Part shown: piece by piece, positions 8,800 to 17,990 of the stretch | Position numbering within the stretch: position 1 is the stretch's first letter | How the letters are laid out: every line of letters starts with the position of its first letter | Assembly (NCBI RefSeq): GCF_000744825.1 | Contig: NZ_JQMR01000001.1 | Coordinates: 434,001 to 498,000 of the forward strand | From: Carnobacterium mobile DSM 4848 | GTDB taxonomy: Bacteria; Bacillota; Bacilli; Lactobacillales; Carnobacteriaceae | Length of the DNA stretch: 64,000 bases | Direction: 5' to 3' | Program-made: the position numbers and the translations under genes | Notes under the pieces: model-generated | Databases searched by the model: none | The model's input: only the letters and a program-made list of their open reading frames with translations | What the model was told of the DNA's origin: nothing

Positions 8800-11025
8800 A
8801 TGAGAGAACGTTTAGCTGGTTTTCAAAAAAGGATGGGTAAGCTTTATATTCCTTTTGTACTCATTCTCTTGTCTGTCTTTCTTTTTCTCATCATGTTCAA
8901 TAGTGTTAAGCCTAAAGAATTAAAGATTCAATTGTATCAAGTAGCTAACGAAACGATTCGTGCTCAAAGAACTGTTGAAGACACAGCGAAGACAGAAGAA
9001 AACAGGCTATTAGCAGCAGAAGCTGTTTCTCCAGTATATTCTTACAATACAGATTTAAATGATATACAAACTGGTAAAATCCATTTATTGTTTGCAACAG
9101 TCGGAGAAGTAAATAAACTTGCTGAAGAACAGTACCAAGAAAAGCTGGCGAAAGAAAAAGAAGCTGTTGATTCTAAGAAAAAAGAAAACGAAACAGCTAC
9201 TAATCCTGCTCCTAGTGTCACACATTTAACACCTGAAGAAAAAAACAATCTTTTTAACGAAAAAATGACTACGATTGATGATACCGCTAAAACGTTTATT
9301 CAAGCCTTGCCTCAATGGGCAATTTTAGATTTACTGGATGCACCGGAATCAACTGCCAAACAACTTGAGAGTGCTACTGTTGAATTGGTTTCGGATGTCA
9401 TGTCAGAACCGGTTAAACTTGATGAATTAAGTAAGAAAAAACAAGAAGCTGTTGCACGGCTAGATTATTGGGATCTAGCTGCTAAATACCAGCGTATCGC
9501 TACTCTAATTATTGATAATACAGTGGTTGAAAATAATGTTTATAATAAACAGGCTACTGAAAATCAACGGGAAGAAGCAAGCGCAAACGTTCAGCCTGCA
9601 TTGATCTTACAAGGACAAGTTATTGTCCAAGAAGGGCATGTGATTGATAGCAATGCCATACATCAATTGAAACTATTAGGCTTATTAGACAATAAATCTT
9701 CCTACCAAATGATATACGGTCTGCTGTTGTTGATTTTAGCTCAAACTTCTATCTTATTTTATTTAGGAAAATCTAAAAAAGATTCTTTAAAGAAACAAGG
9801 CCATGAAATAACTTTGTATGCACTAACGATGATCAGCGCTTTATTGGTTTTAAAAGGCCTATCCTTAGTACAAAATGCTGGTATCAGCAATGTTAGTTTA
9901 TTGTACCCTGCAGCATTAGCCCCAATGTTGTTGACCGCTTTTATTTCTAGGCGCTATGGCATCGTCTCAAATGGATTTCTAGCTGCATTTTCAATTTTTA
10001 TGTTTAAAGAAAATGCCGGGACAAACTTCAGTATCGTGTTGGCTTTATTTTATTTGTTAAGTGGTATGATGGGAACGATGATTACGCGCAAAAGAATTGC
10101 CAATCAATTTTGGAATACATTTATCTGGACAACTTTATTCAATGCCTTATTTATCAGCTCACTTATTTTATATTTAAATATGTCTTACTTTACTAAAGAA
10201 ACACTTTTTATGGTCATTTTTGCTTTAGGCGGCGGAATTTTATCCTATTTTTTAGCGGTCGTTCTTTCTCCTTATGTTGAAGTGATTTTTGAAGATAATG
10301 CTGTTTTAAGGCTGATGGAATTAGAAAACCCTAATAGTCCTTTATTAAAAGAATTAATCACCAAAGCACCAGGCACTTATCACCATAGTCTGATGGTTGC
10401 TAATTTAAGTGCTAATGCAGTAGGAGCTATCGGAGGGGATTCTTTATTCGCAAGAGTAGCCTGTTACTATCATGATGTAGGTAAGCTTCGACATTCTCTT
10501 TTCTTTGTTGAAAATTTATCTTCTGGTATGGAAAATCCACATGATTTGCTAACGCCTTTTGAAAGCAGAGATATCATTTTTGGTCATGTCAGTGAAGGCA
10601 TCAAAATGTTGGAAGAAGCCAATATGCCGCAAACCATTATCGATATTTGCGCACAACACCATGGAACCACTTTAATGAAGTTTTTTTACGTCAAAGCAAA
10701 AGAACTAGATGCTGACGTAAAGGAAAGTGAGTTCAGGTACCCAGGACCAAAACCACAAACGAAAGAAGCAGCAGTCATTAGCATTGCGGATAGTGCAGAA
10801 GCGGCCATACGTTCTATGTCAAAACCGACAAAAGAAACGATTGAAAAGTTTGTCCGTCAGTTAATCAATGGACGAATTATTGACGGACAATTTGATGAAT
10901 GCTCTATCTCCATCAAAGAGCTGAAAATAGTCGAACAATCCATTTGCGAAGGATTAAACGGTACATTCCACTCAAGAATCGAGTATCCGAAACCTCAGGA
11001 AAAAGACCAACCTGTAGGGGAGTAA
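8800..11025 (+). CDS. pgpH: 7TM-HD cyclic-di-AMP phosphodiesterase
   Basis: A 741-residue membrane enzyme. The layout is an N-terminal helix (about 17-33), a large extracellular 7TMR-HDED domain (to about 295), seven membrane helices (about 305-490) and a cytoplasmic HD domain. The HD domain has paired His in APGTYHHSLMVANL and the HD pair in ACYYHDVGKL, followed by QHHGTTL and the aspartate in SIADSAEAA. PgpH in Listeria hydrolyses c-di-AMP to pApA; assignment of the same substrate here follows from family membership. It ends 45 bases before ybeY and belongs to the same transcript. The start ATG follows GTGAAGGA. Confidence 0.93.
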   Translation: MRERLAGFQKRMGKLYIPFVLILLSVFLFLIMFNSVKPKELKIQLYQVANETIRAQRTVEDTAKTEENRLLAAEAVSPVYSYNTDLNDIQTGKIHLLFATVGEVNKLAEEQYQEKLAKEKEAVDSKKKENETATNPAPSVTHLTPEEKNNLFNEKMTTIDDTAKTFIQALPQWAILDLLDAPESTAKQLESATVELVSDVMSEPVKLDELSKKKQEAVARLDYWDLAAKYQRIATLIIDNTVVENNVYNKQATENQREEASANVQPALILQGQVIVQEGHVIDSNAIHQLKLLGLLDNKSSYQMIYGLLLLILAQTSILFYLGKSKKDSLKKQGHEITLYALTMISALLVLKGLSLVQNAGISNVSLLYPAALAPMLLTAFISRRYGIVSNGFLAAFSIFMFKENAGTNFSIVLALFYLLSGMMGTMITRKRIANQFWNTFIWTTLFNALFISSLILYLNMSYFTKETLFMVIFALGGGILSYFLAVVLSPYVEVIFEDNAVLRLMELENPNSPLLKELITKAPGTYHHSLMVANLSANAVGAIGGDSLFARVACYYHDVGKLRHSLFFVENLSSGMENPHDLLTPFESRDIIFGHVSEGIKMLEEANMPQTIIDICAQHHGTTLMKFFYVKAKELDADVKESEFRYPGPKPQTKEAAVISIADSAEAAIRSMSKPTKETIEKFVRQLINGRIIDGQFDECSISIKELKIVEQSICEGLNGTFHSRIEYPKPQEKDQPVGE

Positions 11026-11070
11026 CAGTTGATGATGCTTTTTTGTCAAATTTAGGAGGAAAACCCACTT

Positions 11071-11547
11071 ATGGAAATAGATATAATTGATGAAACAAAT
11101 AAAATTACAGATGAACAACAAGAGATGGTTCGTTCTCTGCTAGAATATGCGGCTGCGTACATTCACCTAGCTGAAAATACAGAGATGTCGGTTTCGTTTG
11201 TTGATAATCAAAAGATTCAAGAAATTAATCGAGAATACCGGTTTAAAGATCAACCCACAGATGTCATCAGCTTTGCACTGAATGATGATGTGGAAGATGA
11301 TTTTATCGTGAATTTAGCAGAATTTGAAGACAGTATACCTAGAAATATAGGAGATATTCTTATTTCAATCGAAAAAACAGCAGACCAAGCAATTGAATAT
11401 GGTCATACTTTTGATCGTGAACTTGGTTTTCTTGCTCTCCATGGCTTTTTGCACTTGAACGGATACGATCATATGCAGCCAGAAGAAGAAAGCATTATGT
11501 TTGGTTTGCAGAAAGAGATATTACATGCCTATGGACTTGAAAGATAA
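11071..11547 (+). CDS. ybeY: endoribonuclease YbeY, rRNA maturation factor
   Basis: A 158-residue zinc-dependent ribonuclease involved in 16S rRNA 3' end maturation and ribosome quality control. The catalytic signature HGFLHLNGYDH with three metal-binding histidines is at residues 128-138. TDVISFALN is the other conserved block. The start ATG follows GGAGGAAAACCCACTT. The following dgkA start lies inside its 3' end. Confidence 0.95.
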   Translation: MEIDIIDETNKITDEQQEMVRSLLEYAAAYIHLAENTEMSVSFVDNQKIQEINREYRFKDQPTDVISFALNDDVEDDFIVNLAEFEDSIPRNIGDILISIEKTADQAIEYGHTFDRELGFLALHGFLHLNGYDHMQPEEESIMFGLQKEILHAYGLER

Positions 11548-11926
11548 TAAAAAAAAATGGAAAAATTTACGTTTTATTGATTCGTTTAGATATGCTTTTA
11601 AAGGCATCAAAACTGTCTTTCAAGAAGAGCGTAATATGCGGACGCATGTTACTTTAGGGCTAGTTGTCTTCCTTATTAGCAGCTTCCTTAAATTACAGCA
11701 AGAAGAATGGCTGTGGATCATTTTAAGTACTTTTTTGGTTGTGATCATGGAAGTATTAAATACAATTATTGAAAATATAGTGGATTTAATTACAGAACAT
11801 CACTATCATCCGCTTGCAAAAAAAGCAAAAGATATGGCAGCCGCGGCCGTCTTGATTACAGCCAGCTTTTCGGTTATCACAGCTATCATTATTCTTTTGC
11901 CCAAAATATGGACTATATTTTTTTAA
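11525..11926 (+). CDS. dgkA: diacylglycerol/undecaprenol kinase
   Basis: A small integral membrane kinase, three helices, about 133 residues. In Gram-positive bacteria this family mainly phosphorylates undecaprenol to recycle the lipid carrier for peptidoglycan. The active-site segment EVLNTIIENIVDL (conserved Glu and Asn) and AKDMAAAAVLI are present. I favour the start at ATG 11525, seven bases after AGAAAGAG and overlapping ybeY by 23 bases; ATG 11531, two codons later, is possible. Translation is probably coupled to ybeY. Confidence 0.9.
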   Translation: MPMDLKDNKKKWKNLRFIDSFRYAFKGIKTVFQEERNMRTHVTLGLVVFLISSFLKLQQEEWLWIILSTFLVVIMEVLNTIIENIVDLITEHHYHPLAKKAKDMAAAAVLITASFSVITAIIILLPKIWTIFF

Positions 11927-11941
11927 AAGGGAGTTAATCTT

Positions 11942-12352
11942 ATGAAGACACATCATGAAAAGACACAACAATTAATTAACGAAGCTACAAATATGTTGGA
12001 CAAAGCGTATGTTCCTTATTCTCATTTCCCAGTAGGAGCAGCATTATTAACAACTGACGGTGAAGTTTATAGCGGATGCAATATTGAAAATGCTTCTTTT
12101 GGATTAAGCAATTGCGCTGAACGTACGGCTTTTTTTAAAGCTATCTCTGAAGGAAAAAAAACATTTGAACGTTTAGTTGTTACTGGAGGAACGGATGCTC
12201 CGATTTCTCCTTGTGGCGCTTGTCGCCAAGTTATGGTAGAATTTTGTGACCCCGAAATGCCTGTATTATTAACAAATACGCATGGGGATAAATTTGAAAC
12301 TACTGTAAAAGAACTTTTACCAGGAGCGTTTCAATCGGAGGATATGGTTTAA
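11942..12352 (+). CDS. cdd: cytidine deaminase
   Basis: A 136-residue tetrameric zinc enzyme that converts cytidine and deoxycytidine to uridine and deoxyuridine in pyrimidine salvage. The zinc and proton-shuttle motifs [10 protein letters not shown] (Cys-Ala-Glu) and PCGACRQV (Cys-x-x-Cys) are intact, and NIENASFG is conserved. Start ATG after AAAGGGAG. Its stop codon shares one base with the era start (TAATG), giving translational coupling. Salvage capacity is worth noting because the pyr cluster further on looks damaged. Confidence 0.96.
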   Translation: MKTHHEKTQQLINEATNMLDKAYVPYSHFPVGAALLTTDGEVYSGCNIENASFGLSNCAERTAFFKAISEGKKTFERLVVTGGTDAPISPCGACRQVMVEFCDPEMPVLLTNTHGDKFETTVKELLPGAFQSEDMV

Positions 12353-13260
12353 TGGAAAATACAACTGCATATAAATCGGGATTCGTCTCAATTGTAGGAC
12401 GTCCAAACGTCGGAAAATCTACCTTGCTTAATCGTGTCGTTGGCCAAAAGATCGCCATCATGAGTGATAAAGCTCAAACAACTCGAAATAAAATCCAAGG
12501 TATTCATACAACTGATAAAGAACAAATAATTTTTATCGATACACCAGGTATTCATAAACCCAAACACCGTTTAGGAGACTTTATGGTTGAATCAGCTTTA
12601 AGCAGTTTCAGAGGGGTAGATGTGATTCTTTTTATGGTGAATGCTGCTGAAAAGCGTGGTCCTGGAGATAACTTTATTATTGAAAAATTAAAAGAACAAA
12701 ACATTCCAGTGTTTTTATTGATTAATAAGATTGATGAAGTACACCCTGATAAATTACTGGAAATTATTGACGACTATCGGACGACAATGGAATTTGAACA
12801 AATCATTCCAATCTCTGCTACTGAAGGAAATAATGTCGATACCTTACTTTCTGAAATCAACAACTATTTATCAGAAGGACCGCAATTCTATCCGGAAGAC
12901 CAAGTGACAGACCACCCTGAATACTTTATTGTCTCAGAGTTGATTCGCGAAAAAGTTTTGCAATTAACGCGTGAAGAAGTACCGCATTCAGTTGCTGTAG
13001 TGGTTGAAAGCATGCAACGAAATGAACTTGGAAAAGTACAAGTCCATGCTGCCATTATTGTAGAACGTTCAAGTCAAAAGGGCATTATTATCGGAAAAGG
13101 CGGAAAAATGTTAAAAGATATCGGGATACGAGCTCGTCGCGATATTGAAGTTTTATTGGGAGATAAGATTTATTTAGATCTATGGGTAAAAGTGCAAAAA
13201 GACTGGCGTGACCGTCAGACAAATTTACAAGATTTTGGTTACCGTATGGATGATTATTAA
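12352..13260 (+). CDS. era: ribosome-assembly GTPase Era
   Basis: A 302-residue GTPase that binds the 3' end of 16S rRNA through a C-terminal KH domain and aids 30S assembly. G motifs: G1 GRPNVGKS (about 17-24), G3 DTPGIH, G4 NKID. The KH domain shows [14 protein letters not shown] near residue 250. It overlaps cdd by one base and has GGAG within the cdd end as its ribosome site. The cdd-era-recO order is conserved in Firmicutes. Confidence 0.97.
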   Translation: MENTTAYKSGFVSIVGRPNVGKSTLLNRVVGQKIAIMSDKAQTTRNKIQGIHTTDKEQIIFIDTPGIHKPKHRLGDFMVESALSSFRGVDVILFMVNAAEKRGPGDNFIIEKLKEQNIPVFLLINKIDEVHPDKLLEIIDDYRTTMEFEQIIPISATEGNNVDTLLSEINNYLSEGPQFYPEDQVTDHPEYFIVSELIREKVLQLTREEVPHSVAVVVESMQRNELGKVQVHAAIIVERSSQKGIIIGKGGKMLKDIGIRARRDIEVLLGDKIYLDLWVKVQKDWRDRQTNLQDFGYRMDDY

Positions 13261-13300
13261 TTCAGTTGTCTCATTGAAGTTTTCAATGTGAGGGGGCAGT

Positions 13301-14101
13301 ATGTTGGCAGAATTACAAGAAACAGAAGGTATTGTCATCTCCGTGCGTAATTATCGAGAAAACGATCGTTTAGTTAAAATCTTTACATCCCAGTATGGTA
13401 AACGAATGTTTTTTATTAAAGGATCCCGCAAGCCGAATAATAAGCTAAAAACCGCGATCCTGCCTTTTACTAATGCAACTTATATAGCCGATATTAGAGA
13501 AACAGGCCTTTGTTTTATTCGCGATGCTAAAGATCTCATTCATCTAAACCATTTGCATACAGACATTTTTTTAAATGCTTATGCAACCTATGTCTTAAAT
13601 TTAGCGGATGTTGCACTTGAAGATGGCGTACCGGATCCAACATTATTTCATACGATCCAGCAAATATTGAATGAAATCGATGAAGGGACAGATCCTGAAA
13701 TCTTAGTGAATATTTTTGAAGTTCAATTGTTGCCTTATTTTGGGGTAGCTCCTGAATGGAGAGGATGCCGAGTATGCGGAAAGACAACTGGACCGTTTGA
13801 TTACTCAGGCAGTTATGGCGGTTTGCTTTGTCAAAACCATTGGGACCTTGATCAGCATCGTTATCATGCAAGTCCGCGAGCTATTCATTTTTTAAGGCTC
13901 TTTTCAGTCATTTCGATGGATCAGTTAGGCACGATCAGCCTAAAACCTGAAACAAAGCGGGAAATTAGAACCGTTTTAGATTTGATTTACGATGAATCCG
14001 TTGGAATTAAATTAAAAAGCAAACGATTTATTGATCAAATGTACAATTGGGGAAACCTGCTTTTAGATAAAAAAAATGATGAACCAGATAAGAATAAATA
14101 A
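13301..14101 (+). CDS. recO: DNA repair protein RecO
   Basis: A 266-residue recombination mediator that anneals ssDNA and, with RecR, loads RecA on SSB-coated DNA. An N-terminal OB fold (ETEGIVISVRNYRENDRLVKIFT) is followed by a helical domain with a zinc-finger-like CRVCGK (about 153-158) and a later Cys-Gln-Asn-His. Start ATG after GTGAGGGGG. It is the last gene before the glycyl T-box leader. Confidence 0.95.
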   Translation: MLAELQETEGIVISVRNYRENDRLVKIFTSQYGKRMFFIKGSRKPNNKLKTAILPFTNATYIADIRETGLCFIRDAKDLIHLNHLHTDIFLNAYATYVLNLADVALEDGVPDPTLFHTIQQILNEIDEGTDPEILVNIFEVQLLPYFGVAPEWRGCRVCGKTTGPFDYSGSYGGLLCQNHWDLDQHRYHASPRAIHFLRLFSVISMDQLGTISLKPETKREIRTVLDLIYDESVGIKLKSKRFIDQMYNWGNLLLDKKNDEPDKNK

Positions 14102-14115
14102 TTGTTAAGAAAAGA

Positions 14116-14145
14116 TTGACAAATGAATCCTTCACAGGATATGAT
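14116..14145 (+). promoter_or_regulatory. promoter of the glyQS T-box transcript
   Basis: TTGACA and TATGAT are separated by 18 bases, just downstream of recO. Confidence 0.75.
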
Positions 14146-14154
14146 GAGTTTAAT

Positions 14155-14365
14155 AGAATAAACAGTGTGGATAGAAATAAAAGTAGATTTTCTGTATTCT
14201 TGTTTAGCGAATTTGGGATAGTGGAAGCCAGATCAAGATGGAACTTCGAAAGGCATTCTTGAGCTGTTCAAAGAAGATGCTAGTTTTTTTAACTAGAATT
14301 AGGGTGGAACCGCGATTAAAATCGTCCCTATGCTAATAACCATTAGCATAGGGACGATTTTTTAT
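14155..14365 (+). promoter_or_regulatory. glycine T-box leader with terminator
   Basis: The T-box AGGGTGGAACCGCG is at 14301-14314. It is followed by a very strong terminator: AAAATCGTCCCTATGCTAAT (14318-14337) pairs with ATTAGCATAGGGACGATTTT (14342-14361), then T residues. The T-box would pair with the terminator's left side and the acceptor end of uncharged tRNA-Gly to allow read-through into glyQ. The glycine specificity is inferred from the downstream genes; I could not fix the specifier codon by eye. Confidence 0.92.
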
Positions 14366-14411
14366 TTTATTCTACATTAAACCAAGTAAATAAATCAAAG
14401 GAGTGTAAAAA

Positions 14412-15323
14412 ATGAATGAAGAAAAATTAACTTTTCAAGAAATCATTTTAACTTTACAAAATTATTGGTCGTCAAAAGGCTGCATGTTGATGCAAGCTTA
14501 CGATACTGAAAAAGGTGCTGGAACAATGAGTCCGTATACTTTTTTACGTGCTATTGGTCCCGAACCCTGGAATGCTGCATATGTTGAACCTTCAAGACGT
14601 CCAGCTGACGGCCGCTATGGCGAAAATCCTAACCGACTATTTCAACATCACCAATTCCAAGTAGTGATGAAACCTTCTCCAGAAAATATTCAAGAACTTT
14701 ACTTAGAAAGCTTAGTTTTACTAGGAATCGATCCTTTGAAACATGACATTCGCTTCGTTGAAGACAACTGGGAAAATCCTTCTTTAGGCTGTGCCGGTTT
14801 AGGTTGGGAAGTATGGCTGGACGGAATGGAAATAACTCAATTTACCTATTTCCAACAAGTCGGAGGATTAGAATGTTATCCTGTAACCAGTGAACTTACG
14901 TATGGTTTAGAACGCTTAGCTTCTTATATTCAAGAAGTTGATAGTGTCTATGATATTGAATGGACAAAAGGGGTTAAATATGGAGAAATTTTTATTCAGC
15001 CTGAATACGAACACTCAAAATATGCGTTTGAAAACAGCAATCAAGAATTACTCTTGATGTTATTTGATGAGTATGAAAAGGAAGCTACCAGACAAATTGA
15101 AGCTGGTTTAGTCCATCCCGCTTATGACTATGTTTTAAAATGCAGTCATGCATTTAACTTGCTTGATGCAAGAGGAGCAGTATCTGTTACTGAGCGTGCT
15201 GGTTATTTAGCTAGAATTCGTAAAATGGCCCGTGCTATTGCCCGTGCATTTGTAACCGAAAGAGAGAAGCTTGGTTTTCCTTTGCTTAAAGATCATTCGA
15301 CTACAATTGAGGAGGTAAAATAA
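14412..15323 (+). CDS. glyQ: glycyl-tRNA synthetase alpha subunit
   Basis: A 303-residue catalytic subunit of the alpha2beta2 bacterial GlyRS, which charges tRNA-Gly. It has the characteristic start region [40 protein letters not shown] (motif 2 region) and [11 protein letters not shown]. Start ATG after GGAGTG. It is controlled by the T-box leader. It ends one base before glyS, whose Shine-Dalgarno GGAGG lies within the glyQ end. Confidence 0.97.
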   Translation: MNEEKLTFQEIILTLQNYWSSKGCMLMQAYDTEKGAGTMSPYTFLRAIGPEPWNAAYVEPSRRPADGRYGENPNRLFQHHQFQVVMKPSPENIQELYLESLVLLGIDPLKHDIRFVEDNWENPSLGCAGLGWEVWLDGMEITQFTYFQQVGGLECYPVTSELTYGLERLASYIQEVDSVYDIEWTKGVKYGEIFIQPEYEHSKYAFENSNQELLLMLFDEYEKEATRQIEAGLVHPAYDYVLKCSHAFNLLDARGAVSVTERAGYLARIRKMARAIARAFVTEREKLGFPLLKDHSTTIEEVK

Positions 15324-15324
15324 A

Positions 15325-17409
15325 ATGACTAAAAATCTATTGTTAGAAATCGGTTTAGAAGAAATACCAGCACATATTGTAGGACCAAGCAGTCTGCAAT
15401 TAGTCGAAAGAACAAAGAACTTCTTAAATGAAAATAGATTGACTTATGATGAAATCGTGCCTTTTTCAACTCCGAGAAGACTAGCTGTTATCGTTAAAAA
15501 TCTAGCAGATAAACAAGCAGATATTGAAGAGTCAAGCAAAGGCCCAGCAAAAAAAATAGCATTAGATTCTGAAGGACAATGGAGTAAAGCAGCGATAGGT
15601 TTTGCGCGAGGCCAAGGGGTGTCTGTAGAAGAGATTTACTTTAAAGAGATCAAAGGAATTGACTATGTACATGTAGATAAATTTATTGCTGGAAAACCGG
15701 CTAAAGAGATCTTAGTTCATTTAGACAAAGTCATCACATCAATGAGTTTCCCAGTCAGCATGAAATGGAGCAGCTATCATTTAAACTACATTCGTCCGAT
15801 TCATTGGATAACAGCTATGTTGGATGAAGAAATCATTCCATTTAGCTTATTAGATATTCAAACGTCTAATACAACCAGAGGGCATCGTTTTTTAGGTAAA
15901 GATCTGTCTCTTTCAACTGCGCTAGACTATGAAGCTGCGTTAGAAAAAGAATTTGTTATTGCCGATAGTGCAAAACGGAAAAACAGGATTGTATCGCAAA
16001 TTCAAACGATAGCTGAAACACATCAATGGCAAATCACTATTGTCCCTGATTTATTAGAAGAAATCAATAATCTGATTGAGTACCCAACCGCCTTTTACGG
16101 TACCTTTAATAAAGAGTACTTGAACATTCCTAAAGAAATTTTAATTACTTCAATGCGAGACCACCAACGGTATATTGACGTAGCAGATCAAAAAGGTAAT
16201 TTGCTGCCTTATTTCATCTCTGTACGTAACGGGAACGCTGAATACATTGAAACAGTTGTAAAAGGGAATGAAAAAGTTTTAACTGCTCGTCTAGATGATG
16301 GAAAATTCTTCTATGAGGAAGATAAAAAAATAACTATCGAAGAGTGCGTAGAGCAATTGAAACAAGTTACTTTCCATGAACAAATTGGATCAGTTTCTGA
16401 TAAAATGCAGCGGGTTCGTTCTTTTGCCCAAGTAATCGGAACCACTGTAGGATTATCCGTTGAAGAATTAACAAGTTTGGATCGTGCCGCAGCAATTTAC
16501 AAATTTGATTTGGTTACAAATGTGGTAGGAGAATTTCCAGAACTGCAAGGTATTATGGGAGAAAAATATGCTTTGCTACAAGGAGAGTCAGCAGCAGTGG
16601 CAACGGCTATTCGGGAACATTACTTGCCAATTTCAAGTGATGGCGAATTGCCGCAAACTACAATAGGGGCTGTTTTAGCTATCGCAGACAAGTTGGAGAG
16701 TGTCATGTCTTTCTTTGCGATCGGAAAAATTCCAACGGGATCTAATGACCCTTACGCTTTGAGACGGCAAACTTTTGGAATCGTTCGAATTATAGAGAAA
16801 CAAAATTGGTTTTTCCCTTTCGGTACATTAAGAAAAGAATTGCTTCAAAGTTTGTTAACGAGTCCTAAAAATTTGGTGCGAGGCTATGAACAAAGCAGTA
16901 AAGAAGTAATTGATTTTGTAAAAGCTCGGCTTCATCAGTTATTACGGAATGAAGACATTCGATACGATGTAATTGATGCAGCACTACATTCAAACCAAGA
17001 AGATTTGATTGAAATCGTCAAAGCAAGCCGCATTTTAGAAAAACACCTTCAAGACAATACATTTAAACCAACGATCGAAGCATTGACCAGAGTCTTGAAT
17101 TTAGCTAAAAAAAATAAAGAGTTGTTAACAGATTTTTCACCTGTAGTAGATGAATCATTGTTTGAGACGCTTTCTGAAAAGCAATTAGCTGCTCATATTG
17201 AAAAAATAGAAGACCGTTTTTATCAATTAGACAGTGAAGAAAAATACCAAGCTTTAAAGAGTCTGCAGCCTGTCATTGATGCCTTTTTTGATGAAAATAT
17301 GGTAATGGCAGATAATGAAGCGATCCGAAACAATCGCTTAGCTTTATTAAAGAAAATTGCTCAATTGACTCTTTCTTTTGCAAGTGTTGACGAGTTAATC
17401 GTTAAATAA
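15325..17409 (+). CDS. glyS: glycyl-tRNA synthetase beta subunit
   Basis: A 694-residue beta subunit needed for tRNA binding and activity. It begins KNLLLEIGLEEIPAHIV as in the family. An HD-like region and the C-terminal DALR-type anticodon-binding region follow (KARLHQLLRNEDIRYDVIDA). The length is normal. It is translated with glyQ from the T-box transcript and ends at a terminator. Confidence 0.96.
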   Translation: MTKNLLLEIGLEEIPAHIVGPSSLQLVERTKNFLNENRLTYDEIVPFSTPRRLAVIVKNLADKQADIEESSKGPAKKIALDSEGQWSKAAIGFARGQGVSVEEIYFKEIKGIDYVHVDKFIAGKPAKEILVHLDKVITSMSFPVSMKWSSYHLNYIRPIHWITAMLDEEIIPFSLLDIQTSNTTRGHRFLGKDLSLSTALDYEAALEKEFVIADSAKRKNRIVSQIQTIAETHQWQITIVPDLLEEINNLIEYPTAFYGTFNKEYLNIPKEILITSMRDHQRYIDVADQKGNLLPYFISVRNGNAEYIETVVKGNEKVLTARLDDGKFFYEEDKKITIEECVEQLKQVTFHEQIGSVSDKMQRVRSFAQVIGTTVGLSVEELTSLDRAAAIYKFDLVTNVVGEFPELQGIMGEKYALLQGESAAVATAIREHYLPISSDGELPQTTIGAVLAIADKLESVMSFFAIGKIPTGSNDPYALRRQTFGIVRIIEKQNWFFPFGTLRKELLQSLLTSPKNLVRGYEQSSKEVIDFVKARLHQLLRNEDIRYDVIDAALHSNQEDLIEIVKASRILEKHLQDNTFKPTIEALTRVLNLAKKNKELLTDFSPVVDESLFETLSEKQLAAHIEKIEDRFYQLDSEEKYQALKSLQPVIDAFFDENMVMADNEAIRNNRLALLKKIAQLTLSFASVDELIVK

Positions 17410-17429
17410 AACGAATTTTTTTACTTTTT

Positions 17430-17470
17430 GTTCCACTAAGGATATTCTTTCTTTGGTGGAACTTTTATTT
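17430..17470 (+). terminator. intrinsic terminator after glyS
   Basis: The stem GTTCCAC / GTGGAAC (17430-17436 and 17456-17462), extendable through TAA/TTTG, is followed by TTTTATTTAT. Confidence 0.75.
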
Positions 17471-17502
17471 ATACCGAATAAATAGATTAGGAGGAAAAGG
17501 TT

Positions 17503-17883
17503 ATGTTGAAAATGAAACGCATTTATGAAGAAGCAGAAAAAGCAGATCATTACCGTATTTTAGTTGATCGCATCTGGCCAAGAGGAATATCCAAAGAAAG
17601 AGCTGCATTAGATGAGTGGGAAAAAGAAATTGCGCCTTCTACAGAAATACGCAAAAAATTTAATCATGATCCAGAAAAATTTGAACAGTTTAGAAAAGAT
17701 TATTTAACAGAATTGCACGAGAGTGAAAAAAGTGATGCATTCGTTGATTTGATCAAAACTCACCTAAAAAGAGGGAACGTTACTTTATTGTACTCAGCAA
17801 AAGATAAGGAAAACAATCAAGTAACAGTCTTACTCGAGTTTCTTGCTTCAAAAGGGGTTTCAGAAGCAAAAGCGATTGACTAA
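17503..17883 (+). CDS. DUF488 family protein (YeaO type)
   Basis: A 126-residue cytoplasmic protein of unknown function. The DUF488 signature RILVDRIWPRGISKERAALDEW is at about 19-40, and the C-terminal NVTLLYSAKDKENNQVTVLLEFL is also typical. It is preceded by AGGAGGAAAAGG, so expression is expected to be good. It stands alone between the glyS terminator and an ABC exporter. Relatives are found beside stress or metal genes, but nothing here fixes a role. Confidence 0.85.
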   Translation: MLKMKRIYEEAEKADHYRILVDRIWPRGISKERAALDEWEKEIAPSTEIRKKFNHDPEKFEQFRKDYLTELHESEKSDAFVDLIKTHLKRGNVTLLYSAKDKENNQVTVLLEFLASKGVSEAKAID

Positions 17884-17990
17884 ATGAAAATTTTCCTACT
17901 AAGGAACTTAGACAGACAAATAAAAGATTTGACCTTTCATTTGCCTGACAGGTTGCTTATAATAAATAACAGGATACAAAGGGGGATTTT